Source: Candidatus Binatia bacterium (GTDB lineage Bacteria; Eisenbacteria; RBG-16-71-46; SZUA-252). From it: a stretch of DNA of 64,000 nucleotides. The stretch is from assembly GCA_035631035.1 (NCBI GenBank), contig DASQJL010000011.1:1-64000 (forward strand), written 5' to 3'. The notes under the pieces were generated by a model, which had not been told where the DNA came from, ran no database searches, and saw only the letters and a list, made by a program, of their open reading frames with translations. Each line of letters begins with the position of its first letter. Within the stretch, counting starts at the first letter, position 1. Positions 8,575 to 18,631 of the stretch are shown here, one piece after another. The position numbers were made by a program, and so were the translations under genes.

Positions 8575-10574
8575 GGCGCGTCTCCCGCCATCTCGCGCGA
8601 GCGTTCGAGCTGCTGCTGGGCGCGGGTCAGGTATCCCTTGGCGCGCGGGTCGTTCGGATCGACGGCCAGCGCCCGCTCCCAGTGCGCGATCGCATCGTCG
8701 AGCCGGCCGGCGGCGTAGGCGTCCAGGCCCTGGATCAGGTACTCCCGCTTCAGGTAGTCCCCGACGCGCTGGTAGCTCGGGTCGGCGGACCAGACGAGCT
8801 CGAAATAGCGGAGGGCGTCCGCGGAGCGCTTCTGCGCCAGGGCCGCGAGGCCGCGCCGGTACAGGTCGCGGAGGTCGCCCTGGCTGAGGCGGGACTCGGG
8901 GGCGGGCGCCGGCGCCGTGCGGGCCGGAGTCGGGCGCGGCGGGTCGGGTGTCCGGGCGGCGGCGACCTGGCGCGCGCGCTCCAGCGCCGCGTCGGCGGAG
9001 GCGAGCCCATCGGCGTCGGGATCCAGGTCGCGGGCTTCCTGGAGCTGCGACGCCGCGGCGTCCAGGCGACGGTCGGCCAGGCTGCGCCGCGCCTCGCGGA
9101 CCAGGGCCTGCGCGCGGCGCGACAGGGCGGCCTGCGTCCGGCGCAGCATCGCGCGCGCGTCCTCGTCGTTGGGCGTTTCCTCGAGGATCGCCGCGAAGCC
9201 GCTCCGCGCGGCGGCGAGGTGGTCCGACGCGAAGGCGTCCATCGCGTCGGCGAAGGCCTTCCGGATCTCCGCGGAGCGGGCGGCGCGGCGGTCGCTCTCG
9301 GCCCGGCAGCGCCCCTGGGCGACGCGCGCGTCGGGATCCTGCGGGCGCTTTTCGAGGATGCGTCCGTAGGCGACCGCGGCCTCCGCCAGGTTCCCCTCGC
9401 GCTCCAGCTTCGCTCCGTGCTCGCGAAGGCAGCGGATCTCCAGATCGCCCGCCTCGGCGTTGTCGGGATCGAGGGTATGGATGGTGGCGAGCGCCTCGAG
9501 CGCGTCCGGGTAGGCCGCCGCCGCGCGCGACTCCTCCGCTCGCGCCAGCAGCGCTTGGATCTTCTCTCCCTGCGCCCTCTGGAACGTCTCGGCCAGCCGC
9601 GCCTGGAGCTTCTCGTCTTCGGCGCGCAGCGCCGCGTCGCGGCGCTCGGCCGTCGTGGGGCCGAAGGCGTACGCCAGCCCCAGCCGGTGGATCGATTCGT
9701 AGGGCCGGTCCTCGAAAGCGTAGTCCAGCGCGATCCCACGCACGCGGAATCCCGCCCCGGCGGTGAGGGCGTCCCCGTTCATTCCGGCGCGCACGGACAG
9801 GTAGGGCCGCGGCGCGTACTCGGCGCCTGCGTGGACCTTCGCCCGCGCTCCGCCTCCGGTCTCGAGGTCCAGCGTGGCGAGGCCGAACGGGGTGCGGTAC
9901 GCGAAGCCCATCCGCCGGGTGCCGGGGTCGCGCACCGATTCCTGGTCCAGCCGGATCGAGGGCTGCACCAGGTTCCGAAGACCCAGTCCCCAGGTGATCT
10001 GGGACGCCCACCGCGAGGGCACGCGCAGCGCGAGCAAGGGGTAGACCGTGACTCCGAGATCCGCTCCCAGCCCGCTGCCGCTGCGCCCCGCGAGCGACTG
10101 CCGCTGCATCTTGACCGCGCCACCCACTCCGACCACCGCTCCGAACGTGCGTCCGTAGGCCACCGAGACCTCGCTCTCGGAGCTCGACAGATCGTTCCCG
10201 GTGGACACGTTCCGCTCGTCGCGTCCGTCGATCCCATCCGTCCCGAAGCGCCGGAACGAGACGCTGGCCGTCCCGAGACGCCAGCTGGGCAGCGCGAAGG
10301 CGACCCAGTCCTCCCGGAAGCCCAGGTCGTAGGAAACGGTGCTGACCGAGGCTTCGCCCCGGGGCACCCAGCCGAGCCCGCCCGGATTCCACGTCGCGAT
10401 CGCGGCGTCGCCGGGCACCGCGACGAAGGCTCCCCCGAGCGCCGTGCCGCGGCTTCCGGCCGGCGCGCTGAAGGGGGAGCGCGTCCCCGCGTCGTTTCCG
10501 TCGGCGCGGGCGTGCCCGGCAGGCACCGCCAGGAGCGCGCCGGAGATCAGCACGACCATCCCGCGCCGGGTCAT
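8571..10574 (-). CDS. PorV/UPF0164-like outer-membrane protein with C-terminal TPR repeats
   Basis: A 667-residue exported protein. A signal peptide (MTRRGMVVLISGALLAVPAGHARA) is followed by a beta-rich domain to about residue 300. Its opening motif SRGTALGGAFVAVPGDAAIATWNPGGLGW is the hallmark of PorV/UPF0164 barrels, in which one copy of each gene product forms a FadL-like channel associated with type IX secretion in Bacteroidetes. Residues 310-667 are helical TPR-like repeats (for example YPDALEALATIHTLDPDNAEA, LAEAAVAYGRILEKRPQDPDA, LDDAIAHWERALAVDPNDPRA), separated by a Pro/Ala-rich hinge near 555-575. TPRs of this kind serve as protein-docking surfaces. The ATG overlaps the stop of the giant upstream gene (ATGA) and its own stop overlaps the phosphatase start, so it is tightly coupled on both sides. 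Confidence 0.88.
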   Translation of the reverse strand: MTRRGMVVLISGALLAVPAGHARADGNDAGTRSPFSAPAGSRGTALGGAFVAVPGDAAIATWNPGGLGWVPRGEASVSTVSYDLGFREDWVAFALPSWRLGTASVSFRRFGTDGIDGRDERNVSTGNDLSSSESEVSVAYGRTFGAVVGVGGAVKMQRQSLAGRSGSGLGADLGVTVYPLLALRVPSRWASQITWGLGLRNLVQPSIRLDQESVRDPGTRRMGFAYRTPFGLATLDLETGGGARAKVHAGAEYAPRPYLSVRAGMNGDALTAGAGFRVRGIALDYAFEDRPYESIHRLGLAYAFGPTTAERRDAALRAEDEKLQARLAETFQRAQGEKIQALLARAEESRAAAAYPDALEALATIHTLDPDNAEAGDLEIRCLREHGAKLEREGNLAEAAVAYGRILEKRPQDPDARVAQGRCRAESDRRAARSAEIRKAFADAMDAFASDHLAAARSGFAAILEETPNDEDARAMLRRTQAALSRRAQALVREARRSLADRRLDAAASQLQEARDLDPDADGLASADAALERARQVAAARTPDPPRPTPARTAPAPAPESRLSQGDLRDLYRRGLAALAQKRSADALRYFELVWSADPSYQRVGDYLKREYLIQGLDAYAAGRLDDAIAHWERALAVDPNDPRAKGYLTRAQQQLERSREMAGDAP

Positions 10575-13500
10575 CGCAGCACCGCCACTTTGCGCCGGGC
10601 GCGGTCGGTCGACCCGTCGGCGTACTTCACGATCAGCTCGGCCACGTAGACGCCGTTCCGGACCACGTCGCCGCGCCCGTTCCGCCCGTCCCACCCGTCG
10701 GCCTGGTGCAGACCGGACCCGCGCGGCGCGCGATCGAGCAGCGTAGCGACTCCCTCTCCGGACGGCGTCCAGATGCGAAGGGTGACGTCGGCGGGCGCGG
10801 CCAGGTAGTAGACGAACGAGGTGGCTTCGCGGCCGGCCGCGAACGGATTCGGGAAGTTGCCCCAGCTGGCGGCCAGGCTCGCGGGCGTGAAGGAGCCCGA
10901 CTCGGTCCAGAAGGGGAACGCGGCGCCCGCTTCGGGCGAGACCTGCACGGTCAGGAGCGCGCTGCCCGGCTGGACGACGCCGATTCCCGTCGCATCGATG
11001 CCGATCCGGAAGGAAGCGGCCGTGGGAGCCGGCTGCGGCACGACCCGGATCTCGATCGAGACGTTCCGGCCGGCGTCGATGTCGAGCGGCGACGCGGCGG
11101 CGAGGGTGGCCTCGGTCGAGTCCGCGGCGAGGGAGTCGCTTTGCGCCCAGAGCGCCCCGTTCACGTAGGCCAGGACCGATCGCGCGGCCGCGCCGAGGGG
11201 GATCGCGCGGAACTTCGGATCGGCGGCGCGCAGGCGGAGGCGATCGACGCGAATCGATCCCGAGCCGGCCGATGCGCCGTTTCGGAGGGTGAGAACGCCC
11301 GTGACGACCTCCCGGCCGTCCGCCGCGAGCGCCGCCGGCATGCGGTCGAGGAGCCCGGCGAACAGGTCGCGCGCCGGCGAAGCGATGTGCGTGAGCCCCG
11401 ACACCAGCGGGAAATCGACTCCCGGCTCCGGCACCGCGCGCACCGGTTGTCCCGAGTTGGCGTCGTCCGCCACGATTCCCGAGCCGCCGATCGCGAGCTC
11501 GAGAAAGGAGGCCGGCGCCGAGGGGCTCAGGTCGGCCACCAGCGTGAAGGAGGCGCTGTCGCCCGGCTCGAGCCAAGCGCCGGCGACCGGCACCGGGATC
11601 GGAACGGACGTGACGGGCAGGCTCGTCACGTTCGCGACCTCCACGCCGTCGCGAAGGAGCCGGACGCGATCGAGGAAGAGGTCGGGGACCCGCGCGCCGC
11701 GCGTCTCGTCCCGGACCTGCACGAGCAGGGTGTCCAGCCGGATCGGTCCCGTCCCCGGGAGGCCCGGATGCCGAAGCACGAGGCGAAGCGCCGGAAGATC
11801 GCGCTCTCCGGCGACGGCGGCCGCCGGGAAGAGCGAGGAGCCGCCGGCGAGGACGTCCCGGGCCGGCGCCTCGACCCGAACGGGCGTGCCCCACGCCGTG
11901 CCGCCGGCGTAGGTGACCGCGACCGAATCGCGCGAGTTGGCGTCCTGAGCCGCGAAGGCCGCCGGCGGCTGGAGGACCAGCCGGAAGGCCCCCACGCGCG
12001 CGGTGTCGGCCACGTCGCCGGACGCCAGGAGGTCGACCGGAGTCCCCGCAGGGACGGCGAGCGGAGGGCTGAGCACCAGGGTCACGTGGGGACCCGAGCC
12101 GACCGGCACCGCCTGCGTCGCGAAGGTCTGGAAGCCGGCGCGCAGCACGACGCGCCTCAGGAATGACGCCGCCTGCGGGACGGGCACGCCGGCCGTGTCG
12201 GCGACCGTCACGCCGACCTGGGTCACCTGCACGTCCGACGTGATCCCGGGCACGCCGGCGTTGTCGAGGCGGAACGTCCCGAGCGGAACGTCGGCGCTCC
12301 CCACGGCGACCCGCGCGGCCGGGCCGCCGAGCGCCGCGACCTCGAGCCCGACGGCGTCGGCGACGATGCGGGCGAGCCCCGAGGCGACCGGGAAGGCGCC
12401 TCCCTCGCGCCGCACCGTGACCGGCGCTCCGCTGGTCGCGTCTTCCGCCAGGATCTCGGTGCTGTCGGCGACCACCACGCGGAACGCGGGCACGGTCGTC
12501 GAATCGGAGACGTCCACGCGCACGCTGATCGTCACCGGCTCCTGGGCCGTGACGCGAAGCGGGGACGCCAGCGTGAGATTCATCTCGGAGCCCGAGGTCT
12601 CGAGGGACGACCGGCTCAGGTACACGTTCGTCCCCTCGTTCACGCTCACGTGCGCGAGAAGCGCCGCCGGCACGACGCCCGCGCCGCTCTCATCCTGCAG
12701 GTGCAGTCGGAACGAGCGGATCCGGATGTCCGAGGCGCCCGCGCCGCCGCCGTTCGTGAGGGTGAGGCTGAAGGGCACGACGCCGGTCTGGCCGCGCGTG
12801 ACGTTGAAGGGCATCGACTGGACGGGGAACAGCGCGAGGTCCGCCGCCGCGAGGTAGACGCGATGCACGTTGGACGCGGTCTCCACCGCGCGCCGGGTGA
12901 GCCCGGTCTCGAGGCCGGTTCCCTGGGCGCCGCCCGCGAACTGGACCGAGCCCGCGCCCGTCGAGTGGTAGGTCCAGAGGAAGGTGTCCACGGCGGCCGG
13001 GGCCAGATCGGCCGCCGAGCCCGGCCCCGCGTCCAGGACGGTCGGCGCCGTCCCGGTGGTCTGGAGCGGGCCCGGCAGCACCCCCGTCACGGTTTCCGCC
13101 CCGACGTTGCGCACGATCATCCGCACCGTGATCGGCTGCCCCACGGTGCTCGCGGCGCTGGCGGTTTCGATCGTGGCCAGGAGCGGCGACGTGCTCACGA
13201 GAATCGGCTGCTCGTTGTCGACCGGCATGTCGAGCGGCCCGTCGTTCCCGGTGTCCATCTGGACCCCGCCGAACGGGATTCCCAGGCGGACCGTGACGGA
13301 ATCCCGCGCGCCGGCGCCGGTCCGGAGCGAAACGAAGAGACGCCGACCGGCTCCTCCGACCGGCTCGCTCAGGAAGGGACTCCGCCAGATCTGCGCGCTG
13401 GAATCGGGAACCATGAGCCCCAGGTCGGCGTCGTCGCCGCCGCCCGCCGAGAAGACTCCGTCGCCGCCGTCTCCCCACAGCCTCAGCTCGGCGATGTCGG

Positions 13501-16500
13501 AGCCGGGCGCCGCCGAACCCAGGTTCACGACGGCCAGGTTCCGCAGCGTGTCCGTCTCGTACCCGTTCCAGGGCACGACCACGTTCATCGCGAGCGTCGG
13601 CCCGTCCCCCGGGCCCACGGTGACCCCGGGCGCGCCGATGTTCGTGAGCTGTGCCGCCGTCAGCCCGTCCACGGTCGCGCGGGCGCGCGAGTCGATCGGC
13701 CAGGCGGCCGTGATGGTGGTCGCTTCCTTGAAGCCGAGATCCAGCGGGCCGGCCACCTTGGCCGAGAGCAGGTCGCCGTCCCTGGCGCCGCTTCGGGCGA
13801 CGTCGGCGACCAGGAAGAGGTGCACGGCGCGCCCCGGCGGGATGGCGGTCGAGAGGCCGCCGAACACCGCGCGTCCTCCCGTGAAGAATGAGGTGCCGAG
13901 CGGCGGATCCACGGCGGGGTCGCCCACCTGTCCGTCGCCGTCGCCGTCCAGCCGCAGCGTGGCCGACTCGATCTCCCCGTCGCGCTCGGCCACCCCTCCC
14001 GGTCCGATCGTGGCGTTCGTGAACGCGACGCTCGTCAGGGTCCGCGGGTCGGCGTAGCTGTTCGTGAGAACGAAGTGGTGGAGGAGAACGCGGCGGTCAC
14101 CCGGGTGCACCGACGTCGATTCCACGTCGGCCGCGGTCACCGTCACGCGGTCCACGGTGCTGACCGCGCGCTCCGCGAGGCTGCGTACGACCCGGTCGCG
14201 CGGCCCACTGTTGCCGCTCTGCACGCCGATGCCGGCGTCCAGCCCCGAGGGGATTCCGAGCTGGACGGTGCGGCCCTGGCGCGCGAGATCCGCGAGGTCG
14301 ACCGTGACGAACAGGCGCAGTCCCCCGAGCGGGATCGTCTCGGCGAGCCCCGTGCGCTGCCAGCGGTCGCCGGTGTTCACCAGATCGCCGAGGAGCCTGT
14401 CGCGCGTGGCGTCGAACGTGCTGTCGCCGTCGTCCGCCCACGCCCGCAGCCGGGTGATGTCGGTGGCTGTCTCGGCCGTGCCGAAGTTCACGACGGCGAG
14501 CTTCTGGAGCAGGTCGGCCCGATACCCGTTCGGCGGCACGATGAACTCGAGCGCCGGGTTGTTGGACGATCCCGCGAGAAGGTTCCCCGTGGGGCCGGGA
14601 AGGAGCCGGATCTGATCCGCCGCCATCCCGTCCACCACGAAGACTCCCGCCGGGCGGAGCGGCCAGCCCGTCCGGTAGAAGGGCACGCGCAGGAACGCCA
14701 CGGAGGTGGAATCGTCGAGCGAGACGTCCAGCGTGTCGCCGTCGCGCGCGTCGAGCGGAACGGAGCTGGTGACGAGAAGCCGCGTCGTGCTCCCCGGCGC
14801 GAGGGCCAGGGAGAGCGGCGCGAACGTCACCGAGCCGCTGAGGGCCGAGGTGGTGACGAGAAGGGTGTCGGCGCCGCTCTCCAGGGCGCCGTCGCCGTCG
14901 TCCTTGTAGAGCGCGGCGTCGCCGAGCTCCTCGTCCAGCTGATCCGCATCGCCGGCGCCCGCCGAGCGGTTGGTGAGGCGGATCGAGCGGACGGAACGGG
15001 TGTCGGGATAGTGGTTCGTCACGGTGACGTTCGCGAGCAGGACGTTGCGCGCGCCCGGCAATACCGTCGCCGGAACCTGCGACGCGGTCACGGAGATGCC
15101 CCCGGTGGAGATCAGCGCCGCCACCGGGGCGTCCGCGGCGTCGTCCCGCACCGGGATATCCGAAACGACCTCGGTCGCCGACACCGCGGCGTCGAGGGCG
15201 ACCGTTCCGGTGGTCGCGGAGGCGAGGACGTGGGCCAGTGCCGTCAGGACCACGGTTCCGCGGGGCCCGATACCGGCGGGGCTGCCGCCGGGGAGGCTCA
15301 CGGTGAAGTCACCGTCCGCGTCCCCCGGGATGAGACGCGTGAACCGCAGTGCGGGCGGGTCGAGGCGGATCGAATCGGCGCCGAGGTTCGTGAGGGTGAG
15401 ACGGACGGCGACCGAGTCCTGTCCCTGGTAGAGCGCCGAGGGAGCGCTCAGCCCCGCGATCCGGATGCCGCGCGTCGGGCGGACGGTGATCGGAGCGGTG
15501 GCGGAGAGCGCCCCCGTGGTCGCGATCACGAGTCCCGAGCCGACCGCGCCGGCGGTGAAGCGTCCGGAAGCGTCCACCGACCCCACGCCTCCCTGCGTGG
15601 ACCACGCGAAGGAGCGCGAAACCGGATGGCCGTAGGCGTCGAAGGCCGCGGCCGCGAACGTGCTGGCCTCGCCCACGAACAGCGAGGCGGAGTCGGGCGT
15701 CACCCGGACCGAGGCGACCGGTCCCGGCACCACGACCACGCGCCAGTCGTTCCGGTCGGCGACGCCGTTCGCGTTTCCCTCCGCCGCCACTTCGGGCGGA
15801 CGCGCCGTGGACGCGTCGTCGTACTGCACGACGAAATTGGACCCGGTCGAGTCGACATCCACGGGCGTGGCCACCTGGAACCCGATCTCGATCAGACGCG
15901 AGAAGAGGGAGTAGGCCACATGGCTCGCGAGCCGCGCTTCCATGATGCCCGTCTGGCTCGCGTCGGTGTAAGCCACCGCGCTGCCGCCTACCTTCACGCT
16001 CGTGATCGCCGGCACGCCATAGCCGTCCGGGATGCTGACCCGGATGCGGTCGATCCCGGTATCGAAGAGGGAGAAGGTCGGCAGGGCGTACGCCGTGAAG
16101 CCCTGGGCGCCGACACCGACCGCCACGGTGTCGGGGATCACCTCCGCGACGACCGACTGAGCGGCCTGTCCCGACGTCGTGATCGTCGCGGTCAAGGGAA
16201 TCGTCGGCTCGGTGGACCGGACACCCGAGGCCGCGAGGCGCACCTTCACCGCACCGCGATAGTCCTGCGCTGGCAGGGAAGAGGGGAGATCGATCCAGAG
16301 ATAGAGGTTCTCGGCCGTCGGCGTCTCGGAAGTCGCCGCGGCGCGCGCGGTCGCCAGGGCCACATAGGCGGTGTCCAGGCGGCCGCCCGCGGTGCGGCTG
16401 GAATTGAACGCCCACGAGACGGGCTGAGCGGGCGGCCCCGCGCGCAGGGTATCCGTCGGCGAAACCGTCCCGACCAGGTTCCGGACCGCCGCCTGCAGGT

Positions 16501-18520
16501 CGTACGCGGCGTTGGCCAGAACGTGAAGGTCGACCTTTCCGTCGGGCGGATCGCGCAGCGGAAGCAGCGACGCCCCCGGCGAGCCCGCGTTGAACGAGCC
16601 CGCCGAGTCGTCCCAGGCCACGGTCAGCAGGACCGCGGCGTTCACGCCCGTCTTGGAACGTGAGGCCGTCGAGTCCACGGGCGTCTTGCTGATCGTGTTC
16701 ACGCGCGCCGTCCACTCGCCGGTCGAGGAGGCCCTCGCGATCAGGCCGGGGCGGAACGCGAACCGGATCGTTTGGGAGCTCGTGCTGTTCGTCACCGTAT
16801 CCACGGAGCAGAGAGAGGGGAGGACGCTCCAGCTGGAGACGGCGGGATCGACCGTCGTGAACGGCATGGCGACCCCCCGGCGCCAGCGGTACGCCGCCCG
16901 GTAGGCCGGGGCGTTCACGTCACTCGCATGGCCGTTGAAGGAGAGCACCAGGTCGGCTCCGGTGATGTCCTTGAAGCCGTTGCCGTCGCTCAACACCACG
17001 TCAGCGAACATCGTGTCCTGGGGCACGAGGGTGTTGGTGGAGACGCCCGCACGGTTCCGCAGCGTCACCGACGTGATCGTGGGGAGCAGGGCGGGCTGGA
17101 TGTCGAGGAGCGCATAGGCGTAGCCGGGTCCGCTCGTGGCGTTCGCGTACCACGCGATCAGATAGAAGTTGCTCCCTGCCTTCTTCGCGCAGAAGAGCCC
17201 CGTGTCGTCCACGGTGCCGATCGACGGGTCGTACACGCCCCGGGTGGCGTCGTAAAGGTCGAAGCTGTCGGCCTGCACCGGGTAACGGTTCCCCGCCCCG
17301 TCGGTGGCGATCAAGGTGAACGGGCTGCACTGGCCGACGACCGTGTTGAGGGTGTCCGGCTCGAGCGCAACGGAAATGACGGAGAGGCTGGGATCGAGAA
17401 GCCAGGTATCGCCGTTCCCCGCCTTTCCGTCCGCGTTGCCCGGCCAGAGGACCTGCTGGAAGCAGCCCGGGGTGGTGGTGTCGTCCACGTAAACCGGGAT
17501 CTCGCTCTTCTGGGTCGCGAGCACGTCGACGTGGAACACCGCCTGGACCGTTCCCACGATCGCGACGCGAGGAAGGCGCACCGTGATCGACGAGCCGTTG
17601 TCGTACCAGGTCACCTGATCCAGCGGGACCGGCGCGCCGCCCACGAAGAGGCTGTCCAGGCTCCGGCCGCGAAGCGAGCCCTGGTGATCGATGGTGATCA
17701 GGTCGAACCCGGTCGCGGAACCGCTCGGGGTGGTCCCTTTGGCATCGACGTCGAGCCAGACGGTCCAGGGGACGTTCGCGATCCCCTTCACCACCCGGTA
17801 GGGCTGAATCTCGGCCGTTCCGCTCCGGATGGCGGGCGGCTCGTCCGTGTACTGGAGGATGAGCTGCGGCGTCTTCGTCGTGTCGGTCGCGAACTCGCTG
17901 GTCCGGAACTGCATCTCCAGATCCTGGCCGGTCTCGGCGGTGAGGAGAAACCCGTTGTTCGCGAGCGTGCCCAGGTTCCACGCGTTCACGATGGGCCCCA
18001 CCTGCCAGCTCGTGCGGGAGAGGTTGGTCTGGTCGGAGATCGTGCGCCGGGAGGTCCACGTGGAAAGGCGGGTCCCGCCCGCCGTCGTCCAGGGGCTGCC
18101 CGAAAACCGGTTGGTCCAGCTGGCGCCGGTTTCGGTCCAGGATTGCGTCAGCGCGTGGCTGGTGACCGACATCGACCCGGCATTGGCCGCCGACTGATAG
18201 AGGCTGAGCCAGGCCTGGAGGACGGTCTTTCCGGTCAGGTCGGGGAGGGGGATCGAGACGACGGCGTTCTTGGTCTTGCCTCCCGTGCTCCGCTTGACCC
18301 GCATGTCCGGATCGGAGCCGCGGTTCTCGGTGGTGTTTTCCTGCTTCAGGTAGGTGTCGGCGGTGATCGTCCGCGACTGGACGGTGATCGTGGTCGTGGC
18401 GCCCCGGGCCGGCAAGGCGGCGGCCAGGGCCCCTATCGCGATCAGGGCGCAGCAAAGACCCCGGACAGCGCAGGCCGCCGTCCGTGGCAGATCTCGACGA
18501 TCGAACGTGCGAATCGCCAC
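10571..18520 (-). CDS. Giant secreted multidomain surface protein with FlgD-like C-terminal tail
   Basis: A 2,649-residue exported protein. The signal peptide (AACAVRGLCCALIAIGALAAALPARGA) is followed by a DNRLRE-type domain (about 40-230: DTYLKQENTTENRGSDPDMRV, LSLYQSAANAG, ILQYTDEP). Then come many Ig-like beta-sandwich modules, including a Big2-like one (VTPDSASLFVGEASTFAAAAFDAYG) and two pairs of internal repeats built on V.V.NHYPD/TNSYADP..L.SV and NGYRADLLQKLAVVNFG/NGYETDTLRNLAVVNLG with Asp/Gly-rich, possibly calcium-binding loops. The last 90 residues (FPNPFAAGREATSFVYYL ... GWDGRNGRGDVVRNGVYVAEL) form the FlgD-Ig-like sorting or anchoring domain. The start chosen is the GTG at 18520, with AAGGA 13 bases upstream; a GTG at 18559 is possible but lacks a clear binding site. 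It is probably a surface or extracellular adhesin. No enzyme motif was seen. Confidence 0.85.
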   Translation of the reverse strand: MAIRTFDRRDLPRTAACAVRGLCCALIAIGALAAALPARGATTTITVQSRTITADTYLKQENTTENRGSDPDMRVKRSTGGKTKNAVVSIPLPDLTGKTVLQAWLSLYQSAANAGSMSVTSHALTQSWTETGASWTNRFSGSPWTTAGGTRLSTWTSRRTISDQTNLSRTSWQVGPIVNAWNLGTLANNGFLLTAETGQDLEMQFRTSEFATDTTKTPQLILQYTDEPPAIRSGTAEIQPYRVVKGIANVPWTVWLDVDAKGTTPSGSATGFDLITIDHQGSLRGRSLDSLFVGGAPVPLDQVTWYDNGSSITVRLPRVAIVGTVQAVFHVDVLATQKSEIPVYVDDTTTPGCFQQVLWPGNADGKAGNGDTWLLDPSLSVISVALEPDTLNTVVGQCSPFTLIATDGAGNRYPVQADSFDLYDATRGVYDPSIGTVDDTGLFCAKKAGSNFYLIAWYANATSGPGYAYALLDIQPALLPTITSVTLRNRAGVSTNTLVPQDTMFADVVLSDGNGFKDITGADLVLSFNGHASDVNAPAYRAAYRWRRGVAMPFTTVDPAVSSWSVLPSLCSVDTVTNSTSSQTIRFAFRPGLIARASSTGEWTARVNTISKTPVDSTASRSKTGVNAAVLLTVAWDDSAGSFNAGSPGASLLPLRDPPDGKVDLHVLANAAYDLQAAVRNLVGTVSPTDTLRAGPPAQPVSWAFNSSRTAGGRLDTAYVALATARAAATSETPTAENLYLWIDLPSSLPAQDYRGAVKVRLAASGVRSTEPTIPLTATITTSGQAAQSVVAEVIPDTVAVGVGAQGFTAYALPTFSLFDTGIDRIRVSIPDGYGVPAITSVKVGGSAVAYTDASQTGIMEARLASHVAYSLFSRLIEIGFQVATPVDVDSTGSNFVVQYDDASTARPPEVAAEGNANGVADRNDWRVVVVPGPVASVRVTPDSASLFVGEASTFAAAAFDAYGHPVSRSFAWSTQGGVGSVDASGRFTAGAVGSGLVIATTGALSATAPITVRPTRGIRIAGLSAPSALYQGQDSVAVRLTLTNLGADSIRLDPPALRFTRLIPGDADGDFTVSLPGGSPAGIGPRGTVVLTALAHVLASATTGTVALDAAVSATEVVSDIPVRDDAADAPVAALISTGGISVTASQVPATVLPGARNVLLANVTVTNHYPDTRSVRSIRLTNRSAGAGDADQLDEELGDAALYKDDGDGALESGADTLLVTTSALSGSVTFAPLSLALAPGSTTRLLVTSSVPLDARDGDTLDVSLDDSTSVAFLRVPFYRTGWPLRPAGVFVVDGMAADQIRLLPGPTGNLLAGSSNNPALEFIVPPNGYRADLLQKLAVVNFGTAETATDITRLRAWADDGDSTFDATRDRLLGDLVNTGDRWQRTGLAETIPLGGLRLFVTVDLADLARQGRTVQLGIPSGLDAGIGVQSGNSGPRDRVVRSLAERAVSTVDRVTVTAADVESTSVHPGDRRVLLHHFVLTNSYADPRTLTSVAFTNATIGPGGVAERDGEIESATLRLDGDGDGQVGDPAVDPPLGTSFFTGGRAVFGGLSTAIPPGRAVHLFLVADVARSGARDGDLLSAKVAGPLDLGFKEATTITAAWPIDSRARATVDGLTAAQLTNIGAPGVTVGPGDGPTLAMNVVVPWNGYETDTLRNLAVVNLGSAAPGSDIAELRLWGDGGDGVFSAGGGDDADLGLMVPDSSAQIWRSPFLSEPVGGAGRRLFVSLRTGAGARDSVTVRLGIPFGGVQMDTGNDGPLDMPVDNEQPILVSTSPLLATIETASAASTVGQPITVRMIVRNVGAETVTGVLPGPLQTTGTAPTVLDAGPGSAADLAPAAVDTFLWTYHSTGAGSVQFAGGAQGTGLETGLTRRAVETASNVHRVYLAAADLALFPVQSMPFNVTRGQTGVVPFSLTLTNGGGAGASDIRIRSFRLHLQDESGAGVVPAALLAHVSVNEGTNVYLSRSSLETSGSEMNLTLASPLRVTAQEPVTISVRVDVSDSTTVPAFRVVVADSTEILAEDATSGAPVTVRREGGAFPVASGLARIVADAVGLEVAALGGPAARVAVGSADVPLGTFRLDNAGVPGITSDVQVTQVGVTVADTAGVPVPQAASFLRRVVLRAGFQTFATQAVPVGSGPHVTLVLSPPLAVPAGTPVDLLASGDVADTARVGAFRLVLQPPAAFAAQDANSRDSVAVTYAGGTAWGTPVRVEAPARDVLAGGSSLFPAAAVAGERDLPALRLVLRHPGLPGTGPIRLDTLLVQVRDETRGARVPDLFLDRVRLLRDGVEVANVTSLPVTSVPIPVPVAGAWLEPGDSASFTLVADLSPSAPASFLELAIGGSGIVADDANSGQPVRAVPEPGVDFPLVSGLTHIASPARDLFAGLLDRMPAALAADGREVVTGVLTLRNGASAGSGSIRVDRLRLRAADPKFRAIPLGAAARSVLAYVNGALWAQSDSLAADSTEATLAAASPLDIDAGRNVSIEIRVVPQPAPTAASFRIGIDATGIGVVQPGSALLTVQVSPEAGAAFPFWTESGSFTPASLAASWGNFPNPFAAGREATSFVYYLAAPADVTLRIWTPSGEGVATLLDRAPRGSGLHQADGWDGRNGRGDVVRNGVYVAELIVKYADGSTDRARRKVAVLR

Positions 18521-18631
18521 GCCACCCCCATAGTCCTTGTTCCCGGAATCTATCGGCACGTAGGGGTCCGTACTGGAGCGGGTCGTGGATGGCGGCTTGA
18601 CGCGTTCGGCGACGCTCGGCTATGGTTCCGC

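Noticed and set aside
10571-18559. Start at GTG 18559 for the giant surface protein
   Set aside because: No binding site precedes it; the GTG at 18520 has AAGGA upstream and gives the same signal peptide. Not excluded experimentally.
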